A stretch of DNA of 64,000 bases from Isoetes taiwanensis (lineage: Eukaryota > Streptophyta > Lycopodiopsida > Isoetales > Isoetaceae): NCBI GenBank assembly GCA_021234155.1, contig JAJEKV010000021.1, forward strand, positions 20,609,498 through 20,673,497, in the 5' to 3' direction. The notes below the pieces were generated by a model. The model was not told the origin of the DNA and made no database searches. It saw only the letters and a program-made list of their open reading frames with translations. This document shows positions 44,907 to 57,639 of this stretch, piece after piece. The translations under genes were made by a program, and so were the position numbers. Positions within the stretch are counted from its first letter, which is position 1; each line of letters starts with the position of its first letter.

Positions 44907-47900
44907 GACGGCTGCCTAGCAGTAGCATATAAAACAAAGGGGAGTTCCTTTCATTGCGAAGAGTTGGCTTGAATGAAGGAAAAGTTGGAGCTGAGGCCCA
45001 ATCAAGGTGCTTAAACAAAGTAGCGCATTAAAGTAGCATATCATTAGGGGAATACATGTAAAGGGAATTCAATACTGCAATTATACGGACCACTGCCAGA
45101 ACGAATTCAACCAGAAATAGCATCAAGATTTGTGAACATTGCAATACGGGGCCTTAGAAATTTTGACCTTGGTGTATTGTGTGAGTTGGACCACATTTTG
45201 GGTGTATACATTGATGTAGATGACATGATCTTTATCTGGGTTTGTTGCTATAGCCACCTACCAATAATTGTTTAGACTCCCATGCTCGATGAAGTCCAAA
45301 CACAAATGGCAGTGGTTATTGAATCTCTATTCCTATCTCGTCAGTGATCAATGATCGTTTGAATTGTTAAGTAGTACGAGTTTGAGTTGCAATTTGAGTG
45401 AAAGAGAAGCAACGTTTGAATTGTAAGAGTTTGAGTTGAACAATTAAATCATTGGGCAGTTTGAGTGAAAGAGAAGAATCGTAAGAGATAATGGTGGTGT
45501 TGTGTGCAATTGTATGCATCTGATAGTTATGCCTGGTTCATTTTAATATATATACCATGTTTAATATGTATAGGTTAGAGCACTACGTCGCCCTAGACAG
45601 CTAGACTTGGCTTCACAACTTCAGATGTTACAAAATCTCTAGTAAGCTCCTTGAAAAGTGTTTAACTTCCTTTAATTGCATTGAAAGGTATGTATTTTAT
45701 GCTAGACTTGACTTTCATTCCTGTCTGTATACTATCTCCTAATTAGACAAATGATATGAGTCTCGCTTGCCGCAGAAAAAAGGTCATAGCCCTTACCTAG
45801 GTTTCGCATTGCCAGGACATATTCTATGATTGTTTTTTAGGGGATCTTTCATATATGAGGGACTTCAGTAATGGAGAAAATGTTCAGGATTATATGACGA
45901 CAGATATTTGCTACATATTTGAGCTTTTCTAGCTTTTAACTGTTGGTATGACCAGTGTAATGATGATGTGCCATATAAAGTTAAAAAAAATGGTTATGCA
46001 AGATGTTGGCTTGGACTCACGTTGGGTCGTACGACCTGCTGAAGTGTAAATTCCAGCATTTTCAATGCCTTTGAAATTCATCGTCATACAAATAAATCTA
46101 CCAAATTTCCAGGTCATGTAATATTTTTTTTTCCTCTCCTATCTCTTTGAACACTTACATTTTACATGTTATATATGTCACAGACATCCTAGAGCCTTAA
46201 GCACACACCGGTAAATGTTGGACGAATTTTGAAGTTCTAGATTTCATTTGTTGAACATGCAACACATTCTTAACACTATAAATTGTTTCAAAGAATCTTC
46301 ATATAAGACTGAAGTTTATTTCTAAATATCCCAAGTTGTAATTTGCCGTTGATTTTAAAATTAAGGAATTAAGGAAGGTGCAAAGAAATTATATCAGATT
46401 TAATATGGGGGATGAGGTGGCACCGAGAAGTTTATAGAAATTAAATGTTGGTACTGTGAGGTGGCAGGAACATTTAATGCCCCCTGTTTTCTCTTTTCAT
46501 TTCTTCGTGTGTGTGAAATTGTGGCGATGGTGGAGCTCACTGTGCTTCCGGGTATGGCGATTCCGTTTGTGCTTCCGGGTATGGCGATTCCGTTTGGACG
46601 AAACAGTTGGCGCTCCTTCATATTGGGCAGATTAGTTTTCAGTATTTGCCCATGGCTTTCTGGGCCATGAATTCTTCCTAGGATTAAGCCCTACCGAGCT
46701 TTTTTTTTCGCCGTTTGGAATAGCTGCTATGGCGCACAAGGAGTTCAATTCTTCGCGTTTTGGTTTAGACTTATGTGCTGGCACGGTCAGGAGGTTGAAT
46801 CTCCCGCCGGTGGCATGACAAAAATTGGGGATATGCTTAGACAGTTGAGAAATGGACGTCAAATTCGTGCCTCTATTAAATATCAGAGAGATCCGGAAGA
46901 AGCTGCGGAGGCTAAAATGGCGGTGCAGAAGATAGACTTGGTTTGAGCCATAAGCGGCCCAAAATTGAGCCCACGACAGGGGAATTTCTTTGTAAGGTAA
47001 GTTTACCTGTGCAGTGGGAGGATTTGGATCTTTTGTGGTGGTTGAAGCTCTGATCATGTATGAACAGAAACACTGTATTGGGTACTCTTGGCAGAGATCG
47101 GAATCGTTGTCTGAAGGGTGCTCTTTTGCATTATTTGTTATGGTACAGTGTCATATTTTGAGTCAATTCTATGCCTGAATGGCTCTTCAGCTTCAGATTA
47201 GCTGTAAGGATCAACTTCCACATCCTTCATTCTGTCGAATCATTTCTATTATTTGTTATTACCATGTAACTCCGGTCATTTTTTCGTTGCTCTTTTACTT
47301 ACGGATTACTCATACTGCAGTTTCTGCACGGAAGGCCAAGTTCTACGAATTGGGTTGTGATTATTTGTGAATATGGAGGTCCAATCGGCTGAACCCACCA
47401 GGTTGAAGATCGATTTAACAGTAGACATTAACGGAGATATGGATTTGGAAGAAAGACCGTTAGAAAGGCCGATGGCCGACTCTGAAGCAAATGCTGATGC
47501 TTCAGAGCTCAAAAATGGGAGCTTGTTCAGTGGTCGATCAATCCGGTTAGCCTACTGCTTTGCTAAGAGGTCGAATACCTATCTATGGCAGCGAGTTTGT
47601 TCATATTTATCCAAGAAAAGCTTCAACGAAATTTGAAATCTACTGTTTATGAAGAACTATTTGCAAGAAATGAGATAGCAAGGTGAGAAAGGTTACCGGA
47701 ATAGGTTTCCCAAGAAGATTTGCGCAATTTAGGAGCGGCTGCAGGAGCTCTCCGGCTTTTATATATACCTCAATCCCAAGTTTTTGTGGTCCAGCTGCTG
47801 CCAGAAGAATTCCAGAGGTCTAGATTTCATGATTTAGTTGCTGCCACGGAAATCCTTGACGTCGAGACAGGTAGAAACAGAAACAGGTGGAGCTCGAAGG

Positions 47901-47990
47901 ATGCCTTAACCAGCAAGAAACATCCACTGTTCGTTAGATGAGTATGGCCTGCTACGTGGCATGAGAACATGAGCATCGATTGCGGCGGAG
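44907..47990. other. region between BAHD gene and its broken copy; no firm gene
   Basis: Mostly AT-rich. Open frames at 46461-46670, 47367-47636 and 47720-47941 (plus) lack recognisable domains. A 27-bp exact tandem repeat (46542-46595) doubles the codons for VLPGMAIPF in the first. The 47367-47636 frame (89 residues, METQ-like acidic start, DINGDMDLEERPLERPMADS) has an ATG and could be a small gene or exon, but evidence is weak. Confidence 0.35.
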
Positions 47991-48029
47991 AAAAAAAAAA
48001 AGGAAAAAGAAAAATTACAATATGATTTA

Positions 48030-48295
48030 TATATGTTTAGATTACATCTTTCTATATTACCTCTAAAATTAGCCCAATTATATCAGAAAAATGGAAATCT
48101 ATAATTCAAAAAGTTGCTCCATAGATTCTAAGTACATCATCTATTAAGAACGAAATAAAGAATGTCACATCTAATGAACATGTCTTATATGAATACATTC
48201 TTAAGGGGAACATTGCACTTTCAATTTAAGCATAACGTCTACTAAAAAACCGATGCACTTCACATTGTTGCACGTTTAGTTTCTCTTAAAACTCC
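48030..48295. repeat. duplicated noncoding segment X, copy 1
   Basis: Similar to 49975-50240 (CTCTAAAATTAGCCC, TATATCAGAAAA, AAGAATGTCACATCTAATGA). In the second unit X lies right behind the BAHD 3' flank; here it lies 3.6 kb behind it. Confidence 0.85.
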
Positions 48296-48832
48296 AAAAG
48301 CACATGTAAATGCCATTAATATGGAACTTCAAAATTTCTATTCAATATATAGGTTGTTTATTACTATTGGAGCTATTTGATATGTAAGTAGCCATGTTTA
48401 AATGTGTGGTTGCATTTACAATGAATTAGCACCTCAGACTCAAAAGAAATCTTATCCTTAATGTCGTGATATCTGCGCGTGATAACCCTCTTGGCCAGAA
48501 TCACAGCAACCCACCAATGGGTTCCATTTCGGATACCTGATAGTGGCAGGTACTTTGTGTTTAGATCCCAGTTGTCTATTTACTCAGAGGATCACGGCCG
48601 TCCAAACTAAGCCCCTTTGGTGGAATCATAACGAATCAATATCGCAGAAGAAATCACACTATATAAACACTTCCGAACGGAATCAGAAAACCCTTTATTC
48701 TGTCGGATGGAATTACTGTCTGCAATATCCTACCTAATGAAATTTCTAATAAGATATTCACCCTGCCAAAATCACCATTACTTATTTCGTGAAAAGGAAT
48801 CACAGTGAAAGCTATGATATTATATTAGTTAT

Positions 48833-49535
48833 CCTGACATCCATGAGCCAGAACCCTAAAATTATGCTCACTACCAGAGATACCCTACCGTAGAACCTTC
48901 GCAATTGGTGCCTCCAAGATTGAAGAGTGCATAAAGGGGGGCATCGGATTCGAAAGGATCTACTAAATGCTCTTCTTTGAAGCCCTATGTAGTCTAATTT
49001 GGAAATGCATTACTGGAGCTCGAGGCTTATGATGCCATAATAAGTGTATTTTTTACGATCAATTTGAGAGAAGAAAAATGATGAGATCCTCCGCTACTGC
49101 CTAATTTCTTTCGCAATGTAGTGCAAGTTATAGTTGCAAGCGCCATAGTCAAAGACATGGTCAAAAGTAGCATCTCCTTTGGAGCCAAAAAAGTCAGAAA
49201 CTGCATCCAGTGTTTCGAAGGCAATGGGCTGGCCACGTCAACCATTGACTGGATGGAGCTTCTAACCCTTTAATACTAGCCCATTGGGCTTAGAGGTCCC
49301 AGCCAAAATACCTTTGATGTTACCATAAGTAGTATTGTTGGGTCTTCCCATTTATGATGTAGACTTTGGATGGGGTTGAGTAGATAAGATCGTTTGCCCT
49401 CTCATTGGTGATGGCCAAGCTTTCCTCATGCCTTCCAACAAGGGTGACATATCTAGGGATGTTACGAGTTGCATCTTTGAAGCAGACACGCACAGACTTC
49501 TACAAGACCAGGCCTTTTTTCTATTATTTTAAATA
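48833..49535 (+). pseudogene. 5'-truncated, broken BAHD acyltransferase copy
   Basis: Matches 43374-44080 of the intact gene from the CATGAGCCAGAACCCT segment to the end. The N-terminal half with HTVMD is absent. Frameshifts occur early, in-frame stops replace Gln and Gly codons (for example TTTAATACTAG for the LQGRPIG segment and TGA after DFGWG), and several single bases are missing. It cannot make a protein. Flanking similarity to about 49858 shows a DNA-level tandem duplication rather than a retrocopy. Confidence 0.93.
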
Positions 49536-49974
49536 GCAGAATAGAATAGAATAGAATAAAGTATAAGATTTTTAACGTCCACGAAAACCAATGGATTTTC
49601 GAGTACAAATGGATCTAACCTCGTGTGTATAAAGAGTCTCTCAATTCAAGTCATTTTTTCATTCTATTCTTCGCCAGCTTGGCCATGCTTAAGTGATGAT
49701 AGGAATAGATGAGACACCTTTCATCGTACTATTTAACCATTATATTTATTTATGATGAGCACTCATAGTTGTTCATGAAAAGGCAAAAAAATTACACGAC
49801 CAAATGTGCTAATAGCTTCTATATAGTAGTTGTAAATAGGCCAGTAAGGGTGGCCACTTGCAAAAATCCAAGCCCCCTTCATATGCCATTTTCATATTAG
49901 AGGTGACCTTCGAATGACTGAGAGGGTCCAAAGAGGCCTGCACTCTCTTCCTTGGTAAAAAATTATCAAAATGG

Positions 49975-50240
49975 AGATTATATCTTTCTATTCTTTCTAT
50001 TTACCTCTAAAATTAGCCCCATTATATCAGAAAATGGAAGCTATAATTCAAAAAATCACTCCATAGATATACAATATATTCTAAGTACATGATCTATCAA
50101 GAACGTAAAAAAGAATGTCACATCTAATGAACATGCCTTATGTGAATAGATTCTTAGGGAAACATTGCATGTTCATATTTAAGTGTACCATCTATTAAAG
50201 CATGATGCACTTCATATTGTTACACTCATTTAGCTTTTAA
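49975..50240. repeat. duplicated noncoding segment X, copy 2
   Basis: Counterpart of 48030-48295, with small indels. Confidence 0.85.
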
Positions 50241-51631
50241 TTCTTCTCAAACAACATGAGCGCTACTGCTTAGCGCCAGTTCATGTATTCAGTGGCTAGG
50301 TGGCGGCAACAAAGCACAAGACGAACTGCAACAACACAAGCGGATTAGTCAGAAAAGATTCGGCCACAGACAGATCGAATTCCGCCACAGGAAGACTGGA
50401 CTTTCCCAACAACAAATTCTTGGTCCTTCCCCCCTCCCCCCCTGCAACGGATTTCTCACCTACAGTGTCTCCCTTCAAATCCGACCTTATCATTCTCGCC
50501 CAGCTTACTTGCTCTCCTTCTAGGATCTGATGCATGATCTCCGCTCTTAGCTTTTTTGTTTCAGTTCCTGCATCCGTCAGCCGAGTTTTTTATAGTACAC
50601 ACACTCAGAATAACTTGTAAGATCGAGACCATGGCATGGGAGACATGCAAAGCCAAGAACCTGATCAAGGCACCTATGCAGGTTTATGACAAACCCTACG
50701 ACCCTACTATTGAAGCATGACAAACCCTTTCTTTGGGCCCCAACATCTTATCTTGGCAAAACCAAATGCACAATTAGCTTCTGATACATCTTTAGAGGCA
50801 GCCTTGGATAGACTTACTGCTCAGATTCACTGTATGGCTCCAGATATCCTTGCCAGGATCTAGACAATTTGTCCACTGTCACTATCACAGGGACATCTGC
50901 TCAGTTACCCTAAGAAAGCTGGGTACAACATCTCAAAGCACAGTCTAGTAGGTCACAGTAGTGTTTCACCAATGTCTATCACAGTGCATGCACCTGAGCA
51001 TGTGGATCTTATGCCTGACCATGCTGACAGATTATACATGTCCCGATAGACTTTGCCTGAGGATTTGATGCACATTGCATAGGTAGAGATCCTGCCTTCT
51101 GAGCCAGGCAGGACCACAGAGCACACACTAGCCCTAAACCTATGTGTCGTAGGTAGGCCTCCCGCATTGGGGAAGGAGGGGGGATTCCTCTCCATCATTT
51201 CCGGTTAATGCTCTTAAAATCTGGTTTGTAGCAAAGATGAAGTAACCCTCTTCTTGACGAAATACATAGTTAGCGGCAAAAAAAAAATCTTCTATACCAT
51301 GACAGGAAGGCATAAAACTGCTTAATATATTTTTCTCGGGAAATTTTTATGCTCTATTATATTTTTCCTTATTTTTCATAGACGTGCTATTTTTTATGCT
51401 CTATTATATTTTTCCTTATTTTTTTAAGTAGGGTTTTCTTTTTTCACTCATTTTATTTTAGTAGGATTTCGTTCAACCATGGCGGCAGCCACAGTAACAG
51501 TGCGCTGGAGGAAGGAACACAACTTCTCCCTCTCGAGTCTCACACACAACTCTGCCTTTCTTGATTGAAGAATGGCAGCGGCTGCTTTCGCATCATAGGA
51601 TTCTCCTCCTCGTCTATGCCATTAATTCTAG
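50241..51631. other. no supported gene
   Basis: Short open frames at 50296-50535 and 50953-51198 overlap on both strands and have no motif. 51360-51430 contains a doubled TTTTTATGCTCTATTATATT stretch. Confidence 0.5.
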
Positions 51632-53252
51632 TGTGACGTTCCCCTAGAATATACGATATAAATACGTATATCCTAGGCCCACGTCACTATACAAATCTAC
51701 ATTAGTAGACTTGTATGCACCAAGTGTGGGGGCATGGCCAAGTTATTTACATAACTTAGCCAACCTTAGGAGGTGACACATTTCCACGTGGCTTCACTCT
51801 ATAGGTGACCTGCCACATGGACGTGCCCTATTGGAGCCAAGTGGCCCCCATGTGAACCCTAACACATAAAAGGCCAAACCCTAAACCTAGACCACTTTTG
51901 GCTCCACCAACTTCTCGATCCGGCCAAAGACGCGGGCCACAAACTCCCGGTTCGAGGACTTCGATAGCCAAGGTTGCGAAGAGCAACCAAAGCGCCGAAA
52001 GCATAGTAGTAGGAGGGTCATCTACTCGAACCGCCTGCTAGAGATGGAGAACCAGGGAGCCGGCGGCAGCTCGTCAGGAGCAGGTACTTCGAGTAGACTC
52101 CAGGGAGTTGCATATTGTGTCCTAGTAGAGCCATTCTAGAACCTATAGTTCTGAGCATGAACCCTAATCAATGAACCCTAACTATAGGTTAGATGTATGT
52201 GATTAGGATCAGTTGTTATTCTTGATATTTATCATGTTATGTTGATATATGATGATGGTTGATCTTATGTTTGCACCTCTTGTGTATTGGGAAGGGGGGT
52301 AGAGACCTAGTAGCCATTATTTAGATGATGCTCCTAGTTTAGACCCACTAGTTCCCATTATTATACGGCCTGTGCATAGAGCCCACCTGGCTACGGAGGC
52401 TATGGAGTGATTGAGCACCACACAACGGGGCCAGTGGTAAAGTGGAGGAAGGACCTTGCTGAGCGTGGCTACTGGGGTTCCATAGCGGGCTAGGCTCATA
52501 GTCGGTCATTTCGTGTAGGCCGGATATGGGTCCGACACTTCCTGGATCAATGGTGTCGCCCTGACTCTCAAGAGTTGCAAGTGTCGGCTTGGCTCTTGTT
52601 TTGGGGAGTTCAGCCGGATATGGACGTGTGTCGCCACGATCCTCTAGCCATGGAGCCACCGTGACTGGGAGGGGGGGAGATGCAACCCTCCTAGCTCATC
52701 GCACCGGGGAGATGCAACCCCGAGTAGTCTCGCTGGGTGATACCATGGGATTACGCCTCCAAAGGTTCTGATCCACGCCGAGCCCCGATTTAGCCTATCC
52801 GCAAAGTATGCACAGAGGGGCGGATGGAGTGGTCAACCCTAGCCATTGTCTATTGCCAGCCCAAGTCATTGCCATAACTCTGGTCCGTTTCTATCCGAGG
52901 CCCCCAAACATCACCGACTCCCCTTGAGTCTGAGCCCTGGTAGGAGCCTCTATTTGATGTATTTGATGCATTTGTTGTATTATTGTATTCGATGACATAG
53001 ATGGATGGATTATCACTACCCTTCGAGGTAGTTTGTTGTTATTATTGCTAGTGCTTATGTTGTATACTTTTTCTTCCACGATATAGGGATCCCTAGAGGA
53101 CGAGATGGAATGACACCTCAGGTTCCTCTACTCGATAGTCCGCCACCCTAGACACGAAGTTAGATAGAGGGCCCATACGACGTAGCCGCTGGATGGGGAA
53201 GGTCCTTCGATGTAAACGGGCGGCTGCCGATATATAAGCAAGGAGCGTCACA
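51632..53252 (+). repeat. 5' LTR of element C
   Basis: 1621 bp, starts TGTGACG and ends CGTCACA. Shares GGGGCGGATGGAGTGG and other words with the LTRs of A and B, but is the most diverged of the four. Confidence 0.88.
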
Positions 53253-53253
53253 A

Positions 53254-53265
53254 TGGTATCAGAGC
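53254..53265 (+). promoter_or_regulatory. primer binding site of element C (initiator tRNA-Met)
   Basis: TGGTATCAGAGC one base after the LTR is the exact complement of the plant initiator tRNA-Met 3' end as commonly used by LTR retrotransposons. Confidence 0.9.
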
Positions 53266-54189
53266 TATGATCTTGGTTGACCAAGATCAAGCACTGGCCA
53301 TTTTCCTAAGTAGCTTAACTGGCCTAGTAGAAAAATTGGAGGTTCAAACCCCAATGTGAACCTTCTTAAATTGGGATAACATTTTTTCTTGCATCATTAG
53401 AATGTCATTAGCAAGTCAATTCTAGTTGTTAGGGTAAGCTAATTTTGAATAGAGAGTCAAAACAAACCTTCTAGTAAATTTGAGCTCAAAAGTTGTTCAT
53501 GAGCCCCATTTTACAAGTAAAAATTGAACGAAGAATCGCTCAATAGGAAGCTTGCAAAGAAAATGGTGCGATGACCAATATTTGGCCCAAAACAAATAGG
53601 AAATTTTTGAAAGATAGGTAAGTAATTGGAAAAGGTACTTCAATTGATAACCCTTAGTTATAATACATTCACGCTTAAAAAAAAAAAAAAAAGATGACCG
53701 CCGGAGGCCTTAAAAGATAACTACGCCACTAAAACATAGAAATCGACGAAGATTATGTGACAGGGAAGAACCCCTTCAAGTTGAAGCATGATATCGAGCA
53801 GGAGAAGAAGGAAGTATATAAGGAATACATACAGGGATGGACAGTTTACAATTCATGATGCTATGAGCAAAAAGTTCCCAAGTTCAGCCTCGACAAGCCA
53901 CCTTCTCGTCTTGAAGCCACACGACCCGAACTCAAAGCACAACTGGCTTCTTCAAGAAATTTGGCATTTTTAGAAGTGCACAAACCTCTTGATCTAGAGA
54001 AGCGCCATTCAGGAGATAGTCAAAAGTACAAGGCTGATCTTAGAGGGATTTCGATGATTAGGAGATATCACGCAATTATGAATAGAATTTAGTATTCTAT
54101 AAACTATGCTAATTATAAGTTATAAATTGACCATTTAAGTGCTATCTAGCTCCCATAATGCTATGCATGCAAAATTAGGGCTAGCAATT

Positions 54190-54850
54190 CTGCATTGTGG
54201 GTTATGCTAGTTATGGTAGTTTTGGGGTTGTTAAGTGGGAGTTTGCTAGTTGTATACACCCATGCCAATGTGAGTGAGTTTGCTAGCTATATACACCCAT
54301 GCCATTGTATAGTTTTGGGGTTGTTAAGTAGAAGTTTGCTAGTTGTATACACCCATGCCATTGTATACTTCATGCCAATCCGAGTGAGTTTGCTACACCC
54401 ATGCCATTGTATACCCCATGCCAATGTTACCCCATTGAGTCTTACCCCATGTCAATGTGAGTGAGTTTTCTAGTTGTATGCACCCATGGCATTGTATAAC
54501 CCATGCCAACGCGAGTTTTATCCCATAATACACCCATCCATGGGTTTGCTAGTTATATCTACCCAATTATATCTACCCCAATGACCCATGCATGACCCAT
54601 GCATGAGTTTGCTAGTTATATCTACCCCAATGAAGTCAATTGAGTTTTCTACCCCAATGATGAGTTTGCTAGTTATATCTACTCCAATTAGCCATATGCT
54701 GTGCATAAGTTGCTAGCGATATGTTGTGCATACGTTTTCTACCCCAATTAACCATATGTTGTGCATAAGTTTTCTATCCCAATTAGCCATATGTTGTGCA
54801 TCACAACGTAAGTTTGTTCGCCCAATACTCCATATTTTTCTACCCCAATA
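54190..54850 (+). repeat. degenerate minisatellite in the leader of element C
   Basis: Irregular repeats built from GAGTTTGCTAGTTATATCTA, CACCCATGCCAATG and ATATGTTGTGCATAAGTTTT. Unit length and order change along the array, which drifts from one word set to another from left to right. Confidence 0.88.
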
Positions 54851-54971
54851 ATCCATGAGTCAAATGTTCTACCACATGAGTCAAGTCAAGTCAAGTCAAC
54901 TACTCTACCACGTGGGGCTAAGTCAACTGAGTTCCCCATGAGGCCTAGGCGACTCATCCCCCTACCAAGTG

Positions 54972-55204
54972 GTTGCCGAGTCTCGTCGCTCTCAAAGGGC
55001 GCATGAGTCAAAAGCCTCTAGACATCCCCGCAACTAGACTTTCAAAAAATCTTAAAATAAATTACCTGCCTAGTCTTAACCAATGTTTGCCGAGTCTCGA
55101 ATGAGTCGCCAAAGGGCGCAAGCCATGATGAGCCTCTAGACAGATCCTGCAACTAGACTTTCAAGAAAGCTTAAAATAAATTACCTGCCTAGTCTTAACA
55201 ATGT
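54972..55204. repeat. ~117-bp tandem duplication
   Basis: 54972-55085 and 55086-55204 share TTGCCGAGTCTCG, GCAACTAGACTTTCAA and AAATTACCTGCCTAGTCTTA. Confidence 0.88.
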
Positions 55205-57200
55205 TTTACCTAGTATACTAATATCTACTATGCCTTTCCAAGCCATTTCAACCTCATCTTAAAAGAATTCCCGCAGTAGCAAGAATCAAACCTCCCACCC
55301 ACAGGGATGAACCCTCTCAAAACCCCCCGTGCCAACCACTGAGGGCAGGCATCATTTGTATTGGATTATAATCTTTATTCATACTTAAGTTTAAAGATGT
55401 TAGAAAATATTTATAACCAAGACCCTTAGGATTGAGACCGAAATGATAATTTTCCTTATGTCAGATATAGATCCCATTTTGTGTCCTTCTCACTTATCTT
55501 GTCAAGCAAGTCATTGTCTACACAGTAGCTTTACTTTCGAGACCTTTTTCTTAGCAACCCAACTAGTTGCCAAGGGCTTACCAATTGTTGCTATGACATG
55601 CCAACACATGTTATAGATGCAACATTATCAAGTGTCTTCAACCATACCTTTGATTTCATAGATAATTGTCTAGAAGGACAACTAAGACATCAAGGACAAA
55701 CACATGAGTGCCAAGAAGGGCGGCTAAACAACCTATGAGCACCAAGGCACTTACGTTGTTGATCATAGTAGGGGAGGAACATCTTCTAGCCAAGAATATT
55801 CTCCAAGTGCCATAGTGCCCCGAGAAAGAGCTCCACAATGACAAGCTATTGTCATAGCTCCTCGACCAACAAATAAATGACTTCATCGATTATTTACATC
55901 AGGAGTTTCTAAGAGAGGATACTAAGCACACCTACTATGGAGAACAACATCTCGCATATACGTGCTCATGGCAAAAGATATATCTAAACTTCAAATAGAG
56001 AAGTTTTGGCTAAGGATGAATTGCACGCCATTGAGGCCAGATTGCTCAAGAATAAGAGTACGGCCAGACTGCAATCAACTTCGTCATCGCCAGCTCCGAT
56101 TCTCCATGGTAGCTACATCAACCTTGATAGCACCATTTTCTTGCAGAAAGATCACGATGACCTCCTAGCCTTAGAGATTAGAGGTCCATCAACAATAAAA
56201 CGAGGCACAATAGTAATAATTGATTACTGCAAGGTCAGAGATCTTGCACATGGATGCGAATAAGCTTACCTCCTAAGAAGGAGGAGAGGTTGAACAAACA
56301 TTGTCATCACTCTTATATCAAAGAACATGGGACCGCCAAGCTCAAGAGCGCATACATGAAGGAGATCGATAGAGTCAACACAACACGATCGAGCAAGGAG
56401 TTAGAAGAATCATCCTCAAATCTTCTAACCTCCAAGACATGATGATTCAATATGGAAGATTCTATAGAGTGAAGAACATGACCTCCAAGCTTTTGGAAAG
56501 CGACATAAAGACCTTACATCATCAACCACGTCATCAAGTCCATTACCATGGTTACCCCTAATGAGGGAAGTCAACCTCGACATCTAGGGGAGCACAAATA
56601 GAAGATGTTCAACAAAAAGACAAAGGTCTATGAAGGAGTCAACAACTTGAGGGCAACATCGCCTTGCTATGCCAATGAATGATGAATACACGGGCTTTTA
56701 GCAAGCCCAGGTTTCTATGGTTAGATAGTCGAATGTACTAGATGGATGATAACATCCATGATGGGATCGGGAAGCAATTCCGCGTGAATTTTTATTTATT
56801 TATTTATTTAAAAGGATGGACCCAATAATTGAGCAAAGCTTAAATGATTGGGAAGAAAAACGACGAAAAACTAAAGTTATACACATTTGTTGACGATATC
56901 CAACATATTGGAACCTCTTTGTGAGCCCGACACCTCGCCAAGGTGATTCACTACTAGGATAATTGTTGACCATGTATAACATGAGTACCTCCACAACATA
57001 AGGAATAATCCGACCCAAGGAAGAGATGCAATCTAACAAGTCCAGCCAACTTCTTAGATGGCATCAACTCAAAGGTGGGACTATTTCTAGAGGGCAATAA
57101 CCAAGAAAAGTGTAATTCCTAGAGTCTAGATTAGATCTAGAACGATAATAATTATTTGATTGCATAGACTTTTGTGACCAAAGGAAATGTCTTGATGACA
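55205..57200 (+). other. leader and former gag region of element C, no readable gene
   Basis: Only short frames remain. About 56650-57200 is homologous to 23230-23800 in element B. A TTTATTTATTTATTTA run is at about 56790. No Gag signature could be read. Confidence 0.5.
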
Positions 57201-57460
57201 AAACCTTGCGGCCAAAGGACTTATGTAAATAATTCATTAACTCATAACTTTGCATCTCCTCGATGGCAAATATCTCGAATGGTAAGACTCCTAAGTCTAA
57301 GTCTACACTGGAAAATATGGCAAGATGGAACAATTCGCAGCACCAAAGGAACAAAAGTCAACTTCGACATCACCTTAAGCGGAGCAAAGTTAAGCATCGG
57401 CGCCGAAGTTATCAGCGACAAGTATGACCTCATAGTAGACATGGAATAATTAAAACCTGG
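57201..57460 (+). pseudogene. protease remnant of element C
   Basis: The frame 57174-57449 contains THNFASPRW and ends YDLIVDMEX-like, matching element A's STHNFASP and YDLIVGM. The catalytic DTG has become NNS, so the active aspartate is gone. Confidence 0.7.
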
Positions 57461-57639
57461 CTAAGGGAATAATTGATTGCCGTGAGCAAGAAATGTCCAT
57501 CCTAGTACCAAATGACAAGCACCATACAATTAAAGTTAAGGAAGTCATTCCAGTCATGCAATGCATGATGTCACCCAAAAAGCTAGGTAAGTACATTAAA
57601 AGAGATGAGGCCACATATATCCTCAGCTGCAAGCTGTCG

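Noticed and set aside
46632-47057. 141-codon minus-strand frame and a short plus-strand frame with MTKIGDMLRQLRNG
   Set aside because: Overlap on opposite strands, no domain and no second copy to support either.
54190-54850. Repeat array considered as CRISPR-like
   Set aside because: Eukaryotic DNA, irregular units and no unique spacers of constant length; a degenerate minisatellite in a retrotransposon leader.
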